Source: M3007 sp044347755 (GTDB lineage: Bacteria; Bacteroidota; Bacteroidia; Chitinophagales; Saprospiraceae). Taken from it: a stretch of 64,000 nucleotides of DNA. Within the stretch, counting starts at the first letter, position 1, and the number at the start of each line of letters is the position of its first letter. The translations under genes were made by a program, and so were the position numbers. The stretch covers positions 27,825 to 91,824 of the forward strand of contig JBIKUE010000005.1 in assembly GCA_044347755.1 (NCBI GenBank), given 5' to 3'. Shown here one piece after another: positions 26,429 to 34,821 of the stretch. The notes beneath the pieces are model-generated. The model searched no databases, was not told where the DNA came from, and worked only from the letters and a program-made list of their open reading frames with translations.

Positions 26429-27916
26429 TCAAGCCTTGTTCAGGTACCCCTTCCAGCGTTGGTAAGCGTCCAAAAGTTCAGCAGAAGCCTTATCAGGATT
26501 AAACTGATGCACCGGCTGCAATTGGTGGGCTAAGGCAGCATCCAGATCAGGATATATCCCAATAGCCACTCCGGAAGCTTTAGCTGCTCCAATTGCACCC
26601 GTAGTATGGTATACATCAATTTGAAGACCACTGATATCGGCAATGGTTTGAGCAAAAAGTGGAGATTGAAACAGATTGTCATTGCCTACCCGAATCACTT
26701 TTCCATGTATACCCAACTTCTCCATGACCGAAATTCCATGTAAAAAGGCAAAAGCAATACCTTCCAAACCCGAACGGATCAAATGGGCTCTTCCATGTCG
26801 GTTCACATTCAAACCATGGATGGAGGCCCCGGGGTTAGCATTGCCCAACATGCGCTCCGCCCCATTCCCGAATGGGAGGATCGTTAGGCCTTCTGCTCCG
26901 GGCAGCACAACACTTGCCATGGATTCTAATTGTGCATACGGCAGCTTTTCATGTTCCTGAGAAAGCAAGTCTCTGATCCAGCGGTAGGTGCTTCCGGCCC
27001 CATTGATACACAACAAAACCCCGGTATTTGGGGTCTCAGGTGTATAATTCACATGGGCGAAACTGTTTACCCGTTGTTCCGGATCATAAACTGGTTTGGA
27101 AGAAACGGCATAGACTACCCCGGAGGTGCCTCCGGTAGCGGCTAATTCTCCAGGCTGTAAAACATTCAAAGCCATGGCATTATTAGGCTGATCTCCGGCT
27201 CTGTATCCAATAACAATTCCCTCTTTCAGACCTAATTCCCCGGCAGCCTTTCTGGTTAATTTGCCTTGAACGCCGCATATTGGAACGATTTCCGGCAAAT
27301 AATCGTCAGGAATACCAAAATGTTTTAAGAGATCTACCGCGGGCTTTTGCCCTTGAAAATCCCACATAATGCCTTCTGAAAGCCCGGTAACAGTGGTATT
27401 CATTGTTCCGGACATTCGGTAGGCGATATAGTCGCCGGGCAACATGATCCTGGCAATCTGTTCAAAAATTTCCGGTTGGTGTTCTTTCACCCATTTTAGT
27501 TTGGATGCTGTGAAATTACCCGGTGTGTTCAGATAATGATGCAAACAAAACTCCTGCCCCATTTCCTCAAAAGCTCGGTTTCCTATGTCAACTGCCCGAC
27601 TATCACACCAAATAATGGATGGACGCAGTACCGTTCCATGCTTATCCAGGCAAACCAGTCCGTGCATTTGATAAGCAATACCAATGGCTTCAATTTCCGT
27701 AGAAGACACACCGGTTTGGGTGATTAATTTGCGCGTTGCTGCACAAACTGCCGCCCACCAGTCTTCCGGATGTTGTTCCGCCCAATCTGCCTGTGGAGCA
27801 TGGATTGGCATTTCCTGTTCCGGAAACTGTGCGATGCCCATGGTTTTACCGGTTGAAGCATCAACCAATGCCGTTTTTACAGAAGAGGAGCCAATATCAA
27901 AACCAATTAAATACAT
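26429..27916 (-). CDS. xylB: Xylulokinase
   Basis: 495 residues of the FGGY carbohydrate kinase family. Phosphorylates D-xylulose to D-xylulose 5-phosphate with ATP in the cytoplasm. The N-terminal ATP-binding phosphate-1 motif is GFDIGSSSVKTAL. QMHGLV, WCDSR and TGLSEGIMWDF are characteristic sugar-binding and signature segments of bacterial xylulokinases. ATGGTSG and GAGSTYRWIRDL mark the second actin-like domain. Works after XylA (14001-15311). Feeds the pentose phosphate pathway. The -7-like TACCTTTC (one mismatch) lies about 35 nt upstream on the minus strand. Confidence 0.93.
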   Translation of the reverse strand: MYLIGFDIGSSSVKTALVDASTGKTMGIAQFPEQEMPIHAPQADWAEQHPEDWWAAVCAATRKLITQTGVSSTEIEAIGIAYQMHGLVCLDKHGTVLRPSIIWCDSRAVDIGNRAFEEMGQEFCLHHYLNTPGNFTASKLKWVKEHQPEIFEQIARIMLPGDYIAYRMSGTMNTTVTGLSEGIMWDFQGQKPAVDLLKHFGIPDDYLPEIVPICGVQGKLTRKAAGELGLKEGIVIGYRAGDQPNNAMALNVLQPGELAATGGTSGVVYAVSSKPVYDPEQRVNSFAHVNYTPETPNTGVLLCINGAGSTYRWIRDLLSQEHEKLPYAQLESMASVVLPGAEGLTILPFGNGAERMLGNANPGASIHGLNVNRHGRAHLIRSGLEGIAFAFLHGISVMEKLGIHGKVIRVGNDNLFQSPLFAQTIADISGLQIDVYHTTGAIGAAKASGVAIGIYPDLDAALAHQLQPVHQFNPDKASAELLDAYQRWKGYLNKA

Positions 27917-28037
27917 CAGAAGCCTTTTTGATCGTTAAGAGTAGTCCGAAAGGTAAAAAAATTAGGATTTCAAGGTCAATTGAAGGGTAATTTACCTCAT
28001 TTGAAAAACGTTAATGTCCCGGACCCATAATCCTCCC

Positions 28038-28045
28038 TACTTTTG
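28038..28045 (+). promoter_or_regulatory. TACTTTTG, Bacteroidota -7 element
   Basis: Matches TAnnTTTG, 66 nt before the SprB-repeat gene start at 28112. A TTTG at 28000 is too far upstream for a normal -33 box. Confidence 0.45.
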
Positions 28046-28111
28046 CGGCCCAAAGCGAAAGGCCGGCATTTCCGGTACAAACAATTTTGCCTGGCAAATC
28101 TTGTAATTACG

Positions 28112-31100
28112 ATGATTCCATTGATGTCACGTTTTTCTTATTTTCTCCTTTTTTGCACTGTAGTGCTTTCCGCCCAAACAGGTTTTGGCCAAAAGGCAGA
28201 TCTCGAAGTAACCCGATGTACTGCTATTGACAGGGCGCTTACTGTAAAAAATGTTGCCGTTGACGCTTCCGGGCGCAAATGGGCGGCTAATACCAGCGGC
28301 GTTTTTCAAATCAAAGCTGCAGATTTATCCACTCCCGTCAAATTGGCTCCGGACGAAAGAAATGTCCTGCAGTTCAAAGGGGGCAATACGGATTTAACGT
28401 TTTCCGAAGCGGCTTTCCGAAAGTCGGTCACAGAACCCTGTTCCATCACTGCGGCCTGGTTGGATACCAAAAACAAGCTACTTTACCTGGGTACGGATGA
28501 GGCCGGTTTGTTTCAGTTTGCCATAGAGCCCGAATTGAAGATGAACGTTCAATGGAAAACAGTGAACTCCAAACTGAAGTCCAATAATATTACCACTCTG
28601 TTTCAGGACGCTTCCGGCAAACTATGGGTAGGTACCGATAAGGGTGTTATGTCTGGTACGCCAGGCCGTTGGAAGGCAGATTTAGCAGACAATAATGTAC
28701 AGCGTATCAGGGAATACAACACCGTGATTTTTGTGCTGGCAGAAGGATTTATTACAAAAGCTCCTGGTGGCGAAAAATGGACCGATTTGGCCCTGGAAGA
28801 AAAATATCTGGAAGGGGATATCAACGATTTCGACATTGATGCATCCGGAAAAATGTGGCTGGTGAGCGGGAACCTGACCCGTTTCGATATGATTGCCGGC
28901 ACATATGATGTGTTCAGTGGCCCGGAATACTACACCTCGCAATACGGAAACAACATTGCCGTAGAGCCTGGAGGTACGGTATGGGTAGGCACTGAAGACA
29001 AAGGGCTTTATATGGTAGATAAGGCCTACAATATGGTATTGAACGCTTACGTGGAAAAGCCCATCAGTTGTGAAGGCAACGGAAAAGACGCCGTTTTGAT
29101 GGCTAAAATTACCGGCGGTATTGAACCTTACACCTGGACCTGGACCGGCGGACTATCCGGTGAGAGCCCCAAAGACGTAGGCGCCGGCACCTATTCTGTT
29201 ACGGTATCAGATAGTAAAGGGAAAGTCAGAACAGCCGAGATTGGTGTTCCTGACTCCCGTTTGAAGGTAAAAGCCCGTCAAAAGAAGCCAATAAGTGCCC
29301 CGGGAATGGCCGATGGTTCCGCCGAGGTGGATCTCCCTACCAATGCGGCAGGTATCACGGTGCTTTGGGATAATGGAGAGAACCTTGCAACGGCAACCAA
29401 ATTAGCCGGTGGCGAACATAGCGTTACAGTTGCAGATGCCAAAGGCTGTACCGTTGTATTAAAAGTTACCATTTCAGAGGTTGCGCAACCCGTTTCTGCA
29501 GCATTGGTAGAAAAGACAAAGATTAAATGTGCCAAAGGGGAAGGAACTGTTTCTGTAGACATAAAAGGAGGTAAAAAACCTTATACCGTAGTTTGGAGCA
29601 ACCCTGCCATCACTGGGGAAAACCCAACAAACGTTCCGGCAGGTGATTTCACGGTAACAGTTACAGATGCCACCAAAGCTACCTGCACAGCCACCATCAG
29701 TATGAAACAACCAGATGCCCTGGTCGTATCCGCATTGGTGCAAGCGCCGGCCAGTACCGCAGGTTCTGATGGCAAAGCGCTCGCCCAGGCAAAAGGAGGT
29801 ACCGGGGCTTTCTTTTTCAAATGGGACAATGGTGAAACCGTATTCGCAGCCACAAAACTCCCTCCGGGTAATCATGTGCTCACCGTTACCGATGCCAATG
29901 GTTGTTCCGGAACGGCCAGCTTTACCATCCCCGAAAACGTACTTACCCTTACCGTAAACATTACTGAAACCGGTAAAATTCTCTGTGCTGGACAAAAATC
30001 TGCCCTAAAAGTGGAGGCGAAAGGAGGAAAAGGCGCCTTCAAGTTTGCCTGGAGCAACCCCGCGCTGGTTGGACAGGAACCGGCCAATGTTCCGGCTGGC
30101 GAGTATACGGTAACCGTTACAGATGCTGCCAATAGCACACAAACCGCTTCCATCCGTGTCAAATCTCCAGAGCCACTTACAGCCTCTGCTATTGCCCAGG
30201 GAACTGTAAGTCCGGGTGGAGCTGATGGCAAAGCGCTTTGCGCAACTGCCGGCGGTGGCGGTGTTGGGCGTGAATTTCTATGGGATAATGGTGAGATCAC
30301 TGCCGCCACACTTAAACTTACAGCCGGATTACATTCGGTTACCGTAACGGATGAAAATGGTTGCACTGCTACCGCTTCCGTAGTAATGATGGAAGAATTA
30401 GTGCCACTTGAAGTGTCTATCCTGGAAAAAACACCAATCAAATGTACCGGCGATGTTGCTTCTCTTGAAGTGGCGGTTCAAGGCGGAAAACCGGAATACA
30501 AGTTCAAATGGAGCAACTCAACGCTTAACGAAGGAAAAATCAAAGTCGGCCCTGGCACCTACCAATTAACCGTTACCGATGGAAGGGGAAATACCAAAAC
30601 AACTTCCATTGTGGTATCTGCTCCTGCGCCTCTGGCATGTACGGTGGAAGTCTTGTCTCAACTGAGTCCCGGACAATCTGATGCAAAGGCCATTGTAAAA
30701 CCTATTGGAGGAACAAGTCCATTTACTTCAGCCTGGTCAAATGGTGAAACCACCAGTACCGCTACCAGATTAGCTGCCGGAATGAACAAGGTGACTATTA
30801 CTGATGCCAATGGATGCAAGGCTACCGGTACCGTGATGCTTTCAGAAACCTTTGAAACACTTTCCATTAAAATAGCCGCAAAATCCAATATCCAATGTGC
30901 TGGTGAAAAAACGACGCTTGAGGTTCAGGTAAGCGGAGGTAAAGCCGGTTATAATTATAGCTGGAGTAACCCTTCATTTACCGGGAATAACCCTTCTGTT
31001 GCAGCAGGAAATTATACCGTCACGGTAACTGATGCGAATAACCAGACCCAGACAGCAAGCATTATTATAGCCGCACCTGCAGCTTTGAGTGTCAAAGCCG

Positions 31101-33520
31101 AAATGCAAGCCCCGCTCAGTCCGGGCAAATCCGATGGTAAAGCGATGGCAACGGTAACCGGTGGTACGCCGCCATATGCCTACTCATGGGCCAATGGAGA
31201 AAAAGCCGCCAATGCCACCCAGCTGGCGCCAGGGGTAACAGAAATTACCATTACCGATGCCAATGGTTGCACGGCAAAGGCTTCCATCACCATGTCTGAA
31301 ACCTTCCTGCCCCTTGCAGTAAGCATTTCTGAAAAAACCGCTATCAAGTGTACCGGGGAAAAAGCGGTGCTGGATGTTCAGGTAAACGGAGGTAAATCTG
31401 GTTATAAATACAACTGGAGCAACCCTGCGCTGGCAAATGCAACACCCGAAGCGCCGGCAGGAACCTATACACTTACGGTTACAGACGCCAACGGAGCTAC
31501 TAAAACAGCCTCTATTGTTGTAAACGCACCAACCGCCCTTAGTGTAAAAACCGAAATGCAAGCGCCACTCAGTCCGGGCAAATCCGATGGTAAAGCGATG
31601 GCAACCGTTACCGGTGGTACGCCTCCATACGCCTACTCATGGGCCAATGGAGAAAAAGCCGCCAATGCCACCCAGCTGGCGCCAGGGGTAACAGAAATTG
31701 CCATTACCGATGCCAATGGTTGCACCGCAAAGGCTTCCATCACCATGTCGGAAACCTTCCTGCCGCTTGCTGTAAGCATTGCTGAAAAAACCGCTATCAA
31801 GTGTGCCGGGGAAAAAGCGGTGCTGGAGGTACAGGTAAACGGAGGTAAATCTGGTTATAAATACAACTGGAGCAACCCTGCGCTGGCAAATGCAACACCC
31901 GAAGCGCCGGCAGGAACCTATACACTTACGGTTACAGATGCCAACGGAGCTACTAAAACAGCCTCTATTGTTGTAAACGCACCAACCGCCCTTAGTGTAA
32001 AAACCGAAATGCAAGCGCCACTCAGTCCGGGCAAATCCGATGGTAAAGCGATGGCAACCGTTACCGGTGGTACGCCGCCATACGCCTACTCATGGGCCAA
32101 TGGAGAAAAAGCCGCCAATGCCACCCAGCTCGCGCCAGGGGTAACAGAAATTGCCATTACCGATGCCAATGGTTGCACCGCAAAGGCTTCCATCACCATG
32201 TCGGAAACCTTCCTGCCGCTTGCTGTAAGCATTGCTGAAAAAACCGCCATCAAGTGTGCCGGGGAAAAAGCGGTGCTGGATGTACAGGTAAATGGTGGAA
32301 AGGCCGGTTATCAATATGCATGGAGCAGCCCTGCTTTGGTAAATGCCACCCCGGAAGCGCCGGCAGGAACCTATACACTTACCGTTACAGATGCCAACGG
32401 AGCTACTAAAACAGCTTCTGTGGCGGTTTCCGCGCCGGCTCCTGTGACGGTTTCCATAGAAGTACAAACGTCTGCCACTGCCGGAAATGCCGACGGTAAA
32501 GCACTGGCCAAAGCCAGCGGAGGCGCCGGAGGTTATATTTTCCAATGGGAAAGTGGTGAAAGCACCAATACCGCCCTTAAATTAGCTCTTGGAGCCGTAA
32601 AGGTGACTGTTACAGATGCCAATGGCTGCACGGCTATTGGAACGGTAAATATGACGGAAACGATTTTGGATCTTACCGTAACGATGAAGGAAAAGAATCC
32701 AATCAAATGTGGTGGTCTGGATAAGGCTTCTTTGCAGGTAGATATTGCAGGCGGCAAGCGCCCATACAACATCAGTTGGAACACCCCTAATGTAAGTGGA
32801 GAGACTGCGGATGGACTGTTAGCGGGCGACTACTCCGTCACAGTCACAGATGCAAAGGGCAGCAGTAAGACCGCAAAGATCACGGTACAATCGCCTGAGC
32901 CCATGACGATTGAATTGAGTCAGAATATCGGCGCCAGTACGGCAACCTCAACAGATGGCAAGGCGCAGGTAAGAATAAAAGGCGGCACAGCTCCATATAA
33001 AGTGGCATGGGATACCAAGCCGGGAGGCACCGTGAATAACAAACTTTTATCCGGAAAGCATACAGTGCTGGCTACGGATGCCCAGGGATGCACCCAAACA
33101 CTTGATTTTGAAACCGGCAAACGCGCCATGCCGGAACTGACCCGAGCCATCCAGCAAGGTCAAACAATCCCTATGCGTTTGCTGACCTTTGCTACAGACA
33201 GTGCCAGTATACGTCCGGCGGTGTACACCTATCTGGATGAGTTGTACGACTTCCTGGTAGAAAACCCGAAAGTAACCGTTGAAGTGGGTGGACATACCAA
33301 CAACCAGCCAACCGACGAATTTGCTGATTACCTCAGTACCGCACGCGCCAAGGCAGTGGCCAATTACCTGACGGAGAAAGGCATTGACCAGCAACGCATT
33401 CAGTACAAAGGATATGGCAAAAAGCAGCCCTTGGTACCCAATACCACGCCAGAAGGACGGAAAACCAACCAGCGTGTGGAGATCAAGATCCTGAACGCGG
33501 ATCTTGGGAAAGGGAATTGA
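28112..33520 (+). CDS. Giant SprB-repeat protein with N-terminal propeller and C-terminal OmpA domain
   Basis: 1802 residues from the ATG at 28112 (28124 also possible); the signal peptide core is FSYFLLFCTVVLSAQTGFG. Residues about 80-305 have two-component-regulator-type propeller blades (LWVGTDKGVMS, VWVGTEDKGLYMVD). Residues about 312-1670 hold nine pairs of SprB-type beta domains (about 75 residues each). Each pair alternates a Cys-containing unit (KTAIKCAGEK, GGKxxYxxxWSNP, AGTYTLTVTDA) with a Gly-rich unit (SPGKSDGKAMATVTGG, TITDANGCTAKA). Residues about 1690-1802 are an OmpA-type peptidoglycan-binding domain (LLTFATDSASIRP, GHTNNQPTDEF, LSTARAKAVANYL, GYGKKQPLVPN). SprB of gliding bacteria is a T9SS adhesin, but here OmpA replaces the sorting domain, suggesting envelope anchoring. 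Confidence 0.88.
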   Translation: MIPLMSRFSYFLLFCTVVLSAQTGFGQKADLEVTRCTAIDRALTVKNVAVDASGRKWAANTSGVFQIKAADLSTPVKLAPDERNVLQFKGGNTDLTFSEAAFRKSVTEPCSITAAWLDTKNKLLYLGTDEAGLFQFAIEPELKMNVQWKTVNSKLKSNNITTLFQDASGKLWVGTDKGVMSGTPGRWKADLADNNVQRIREYNTVIFVLAEGFITKAPGGEKWTDLALEEKYLEGDINDFDIDASGKMWLVSGNLTRFDMIAGTYDVFSGPEYYTSQYGNNIAVEPGGTVWVGTEDKGLYMVDKAYNMVLNAYVEKPISCEGNGKDAVLMAKITGGIEPYTWTWTGGLSGESPKDVGAGTYSVTVSDSKGKVRTAEIGVPDSRLKVKARQKKPISAPGMADGSAEVDLPTNAAGITVLWDNGENLATATKLAGGEHSVTVADAKGCTVVLKVTISEVAQPVSAALVEKTKIKCAKGEGTVSVDIKGGKKPYTVVWSNPAITGENPTNVPAGDFTVTVTDATKATCTATISMKQPDALVVSALVQAPASTAGSDGKALAQAKGGTGAFFFKWDNGETVFAATKLPPGNHVLTVTDANGCSGTASFTIPENVLTLTVNITETGKILCAGQKSALKVEAKGGKGAFKFAWSNPALVGQEPANVPAGEYTVTVTDAANSTQTASIRVKSPEPLTASAIAQGTVSPGGADGKALCATAGGGGVGREFLWDNGEITAATLKLTAGLHSVTVTDENGCTATASVVMMEELVPLEVSILEKTPIKCTGDVASLEVAVQGGKPEYKFKWSNSTLNEGKIKVGPGTYQLTVTDGRGNTKTTSIVVSAPAPLACTVEVLSQLSPGQSDAKAIVKPIGGTSPFTSAWSNGETTSTATRLAAGMNKVTITDANGCKATGTVMLSETFETLSIKIAAKSNIQCAGEKTTLEVQVSGGKAGYNYSWSNPSFTGNNPSVAAGNYTVTVTDANNQTQTASIIIAAPAALSVKAEMQAPLSPGKSDGKAMATVTGGTPPYAYSWANGEKAANATQLAPGVTEITITDANGCTAKASITMSETFLPLAVSISEKTAIKCTGEKAVLDVQVNGGKSGYKYNWSNPALANATPEAPAGTYTLTVTDANGATKTASIVVNAPTALSVKTEMQAPLSPGKSDGKAMATVTGGTPPYAYSWANGEKAANATQLAPGVTEIAITDANGCTAKASITMSETFLPLAVSIAEKTAIKCAGEKAVLEVQVNGGKSGYKYNWSNPALANATPEAPAGTYTLTVTDANGATKTASIVVNAPTALSVKTEMQAPLSPGKSDGKAMATVTGGTPPYAYSWANGEKAANATQLAPGVTEIAITDANGCTAKASITMSETFLPLAVSIAEKTAIKCAGEKAVLDVQVNGGKAGYQYAWSSPALVNATPEAPAGTYTLTVTDANGATKTASVAVSAPAPVTVSIEVQTSATAGNADGKALAKASGGAGGYIFQWESGESTNTALKLALGAVKVTVTDANGCTAIGTVNMTETILDLTVTMKEKNPIKCGGLDKASLQVDIAGGKRPYNISWNTPNVSGETADGLLAGDYSVTVTDAKGSSKTAKITVQSPEPMTIELSQNIGASTATSTDGKAQVRIKGGTAPYKVAWDTKPGGTVNNKLLSGKHTVLATDAQGCTQTLDFETGKRAMPELTRAIQQGQTIPMRLLTFATDSASIRPAVYTYLDELYDFLVENPKVTVEVGGHTNNQPTDEFADYLSTARAKAVANYLTEKGIDQQRIQYKGYGKKQPLVPNTTPEGRKTNQRVEIKILNADLGKGN
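31118..32440 (+). repeat. Near-identical 453-bp tandem repeats inside the SprB gene
   Basis: The same sequence (AGTCCGGGCAAATCCGATGG) starts at 31118, 31571 and 32024, exactly 453 bp (151 codons) apart, and copies 2 and 3 differ by only a few bases. The third copy diverges near 32300. Each unit encodes one pair of SprB domains in frame. Confidence 0.92.
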
Positions 33521-33523
33521 TGG

Positions 33524-33701
33524 AGTACATGAGTGACGAGTACATGATTACATGAGTGTAGAGGGGGGAAACATTCGTCACTCATGTACTCATGTACGCG
33601 TCAATCTTGTACTCTCCACTCTTCACCCCCGCTCGCGCGAGGCTAATCCCGTTAAGCCTCGCGGGAAAAGGTTTTTAGTTGCCCTGCTCTTTAGGGCAGG
33701 G
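33524..33701. repeat. Cluster of palindromes between convergent genes (family B plus two hairpins)
   Basis: Fills the gap between the SprB gene and selD. 33524-33600: GAGTACATGAGTGACGAGTACATG units with inverted CACTCATGTACTCATGTAC, 8-nt-type units as at 58411-58578. 33627-33665: CCCGC...GCGAGGCT against AGCCTCGCGGG. 33682-33701: CCCTGC, loop, GCAGGG. The last 70 nt before selD's end show nothing. Confidence 0.7.
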
Positions 33702-33773
33702 ATAAAGGATGATGTATAGCTAAATAGATTTATTACCCCATGTGTAAAGGGTTACACTCGTCACTCGTGTATG

Positions 33774-34814
33774 TTATCCCGGAAAAACCGTTACCAGCGC
33801 CGACTTTCTTTCTGTAAATTCTCCAAACGGCTTTAAAGAAAAGCCATGTTCTGCAGCAATGGCCTCAAATGCTGCTTCAAAGCCCGGGGCAATAGCCACC
33901 ATCAACCCTCCACTGGTTTGCGGGTCGGCCAGGATCTTTTGCTGATAATCTGTGGCTCCTTCTATTTTATGTCCGTAGCTGTCCCAGTTGCGTATAGTGC
34001 CGCCTGGAACGCACTTTTGTGCCAGATAATGATCCAGTATTGCCCGGTCAATGGTTGGCACGGCATCAAATTGAATATCACCACTTGCATGACTGGCCTC
34101 GCACATTTCTGTTAAGTGCCCCAAGAGTCCAAAACCCGTAACATCCGTCATGGCCTGAACATAGGGCAAGGTTCCAAATACAGCACCGATACTGTTCAGC
34201 TTTTTCATGCTATCCGGGGCAATATGCACGTGTTCTGGCTGCAAAACAGCCTTTTTTTGAGCCGTGGTCAGAATACCCACGCCAATTGGCTTGGTGAGGT
34301 ATAGTTTGGCGCCAGGGGTGGCGCCTCCGTTTTTCTTCAGGTGTTTCAGACTTACTCTTCCCGTTACCGCCAACCCAAAAATAGGCTCCGGGCTATCAAT
34401 GCTATGCCCGCCGGCCAAAGGAATACCCGCCTCTGCACAGGCTTTCCGACTACCTTCAATCACAGCATTGGCCACTTCCGGAGGAAGTGTATTGATGGGC
34501 CAGCCAAGAATGGCAATGGCAACTAAAGGCGTCCCACCCATGGCGTATACATCACTGATAGCATTCACGGATGCAATCCGCCCAAAATCCTCTGCATCAT
34601 CTACGATAGGCATAAAGAAATCGGTCGTACTCACTATGGCAGTCCCATCGCCCAAATCAAAAACGGCCGCATCGTCGCGCTCTTCATTACCCACCAGCAA
34701 CGCAGGGAAATGCTGCTTTTCCAATCCTGATTTCAGGATATTATCCAATAACTTTGGAGAAATCTTGCAGCCACAACCGGCGCCGTGGGAGTATTGTGTT
34801 AATCGGTATTCCAT
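33774..34814 (-). CDS. selD: Selenide, water dikinase (selenophosphate synthetase)
   Basis: 346 residues from the ATG at 34814, which gives the normal N-terminus. Makes selenophosphate from selenide and ATP, the selenium donor for selenocysteine and 2-selenouridine tRNA. The motif SHGAGCGCK holds Cys14, Cys16 and Lys17, matching Cys17, Cys19 and Lys20 of E. coli SelD; the active site is Cys, not Sec. GDGTAIVSTTDFF and NAISDVYAMGG are metal/ATP-binding segments. The start lies 7 nt downstream of the TonB receptor stop on the same strand, so the two are probably cotranscribed. selA, selB, tRNA-Sec and mnmH are not in the window. Confidence 0.95.
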   Translation of the reverse strand: MEYRLTQYSHGAGCGCKISPKLLDNILKSGLEKQHFPALLVGNEERDDAAVFDLGDGTAIVSTTDFFMPIVDDAEDFGRIASVNAISDVYAMGGTPLVAIAILGWPINTLPPEVANAVIEGSRKACAEAGIPLAGGHSIDSPEPIFGLAVTGRVSLKHLKKNGGATPGAKLYLTKPIGVGILTTAQKKAVLQPEHVHIAPDSMKKLNSIGAVFGTLPYVQAMTDVTGFGLLGHLTEMCEASHASGDIQFDAVPTIDRAILDHYLAQKCVPGGTIRNWDSYGHKIEGATDYQQKILADPQTSGGLMVAIAPGFEAAFEAIAAEHGFSLKPFGEFTERKSALVTVFPG

Positions 34815-34821
34815 AAATGGC

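Noticed and set aside
31118..32440. CRISPR-like direct repeats
   Set aside because: The units are 453 bp, in frame and coding for SprB-type domains; no spacers.
29474..32545. Long minus-strand frames opposite the SprB gene
   Set aside because: They are Cys/Gly/Phe-rich mirror images of the repeats, without start context, and recur with the 453-bp period.
33774..34814. Selenocysteine-containing SelD
   Set aside because: The active-site position is a plain Cys codon in GAGCGCK; no in-frame TGA and no SECIS-like need.
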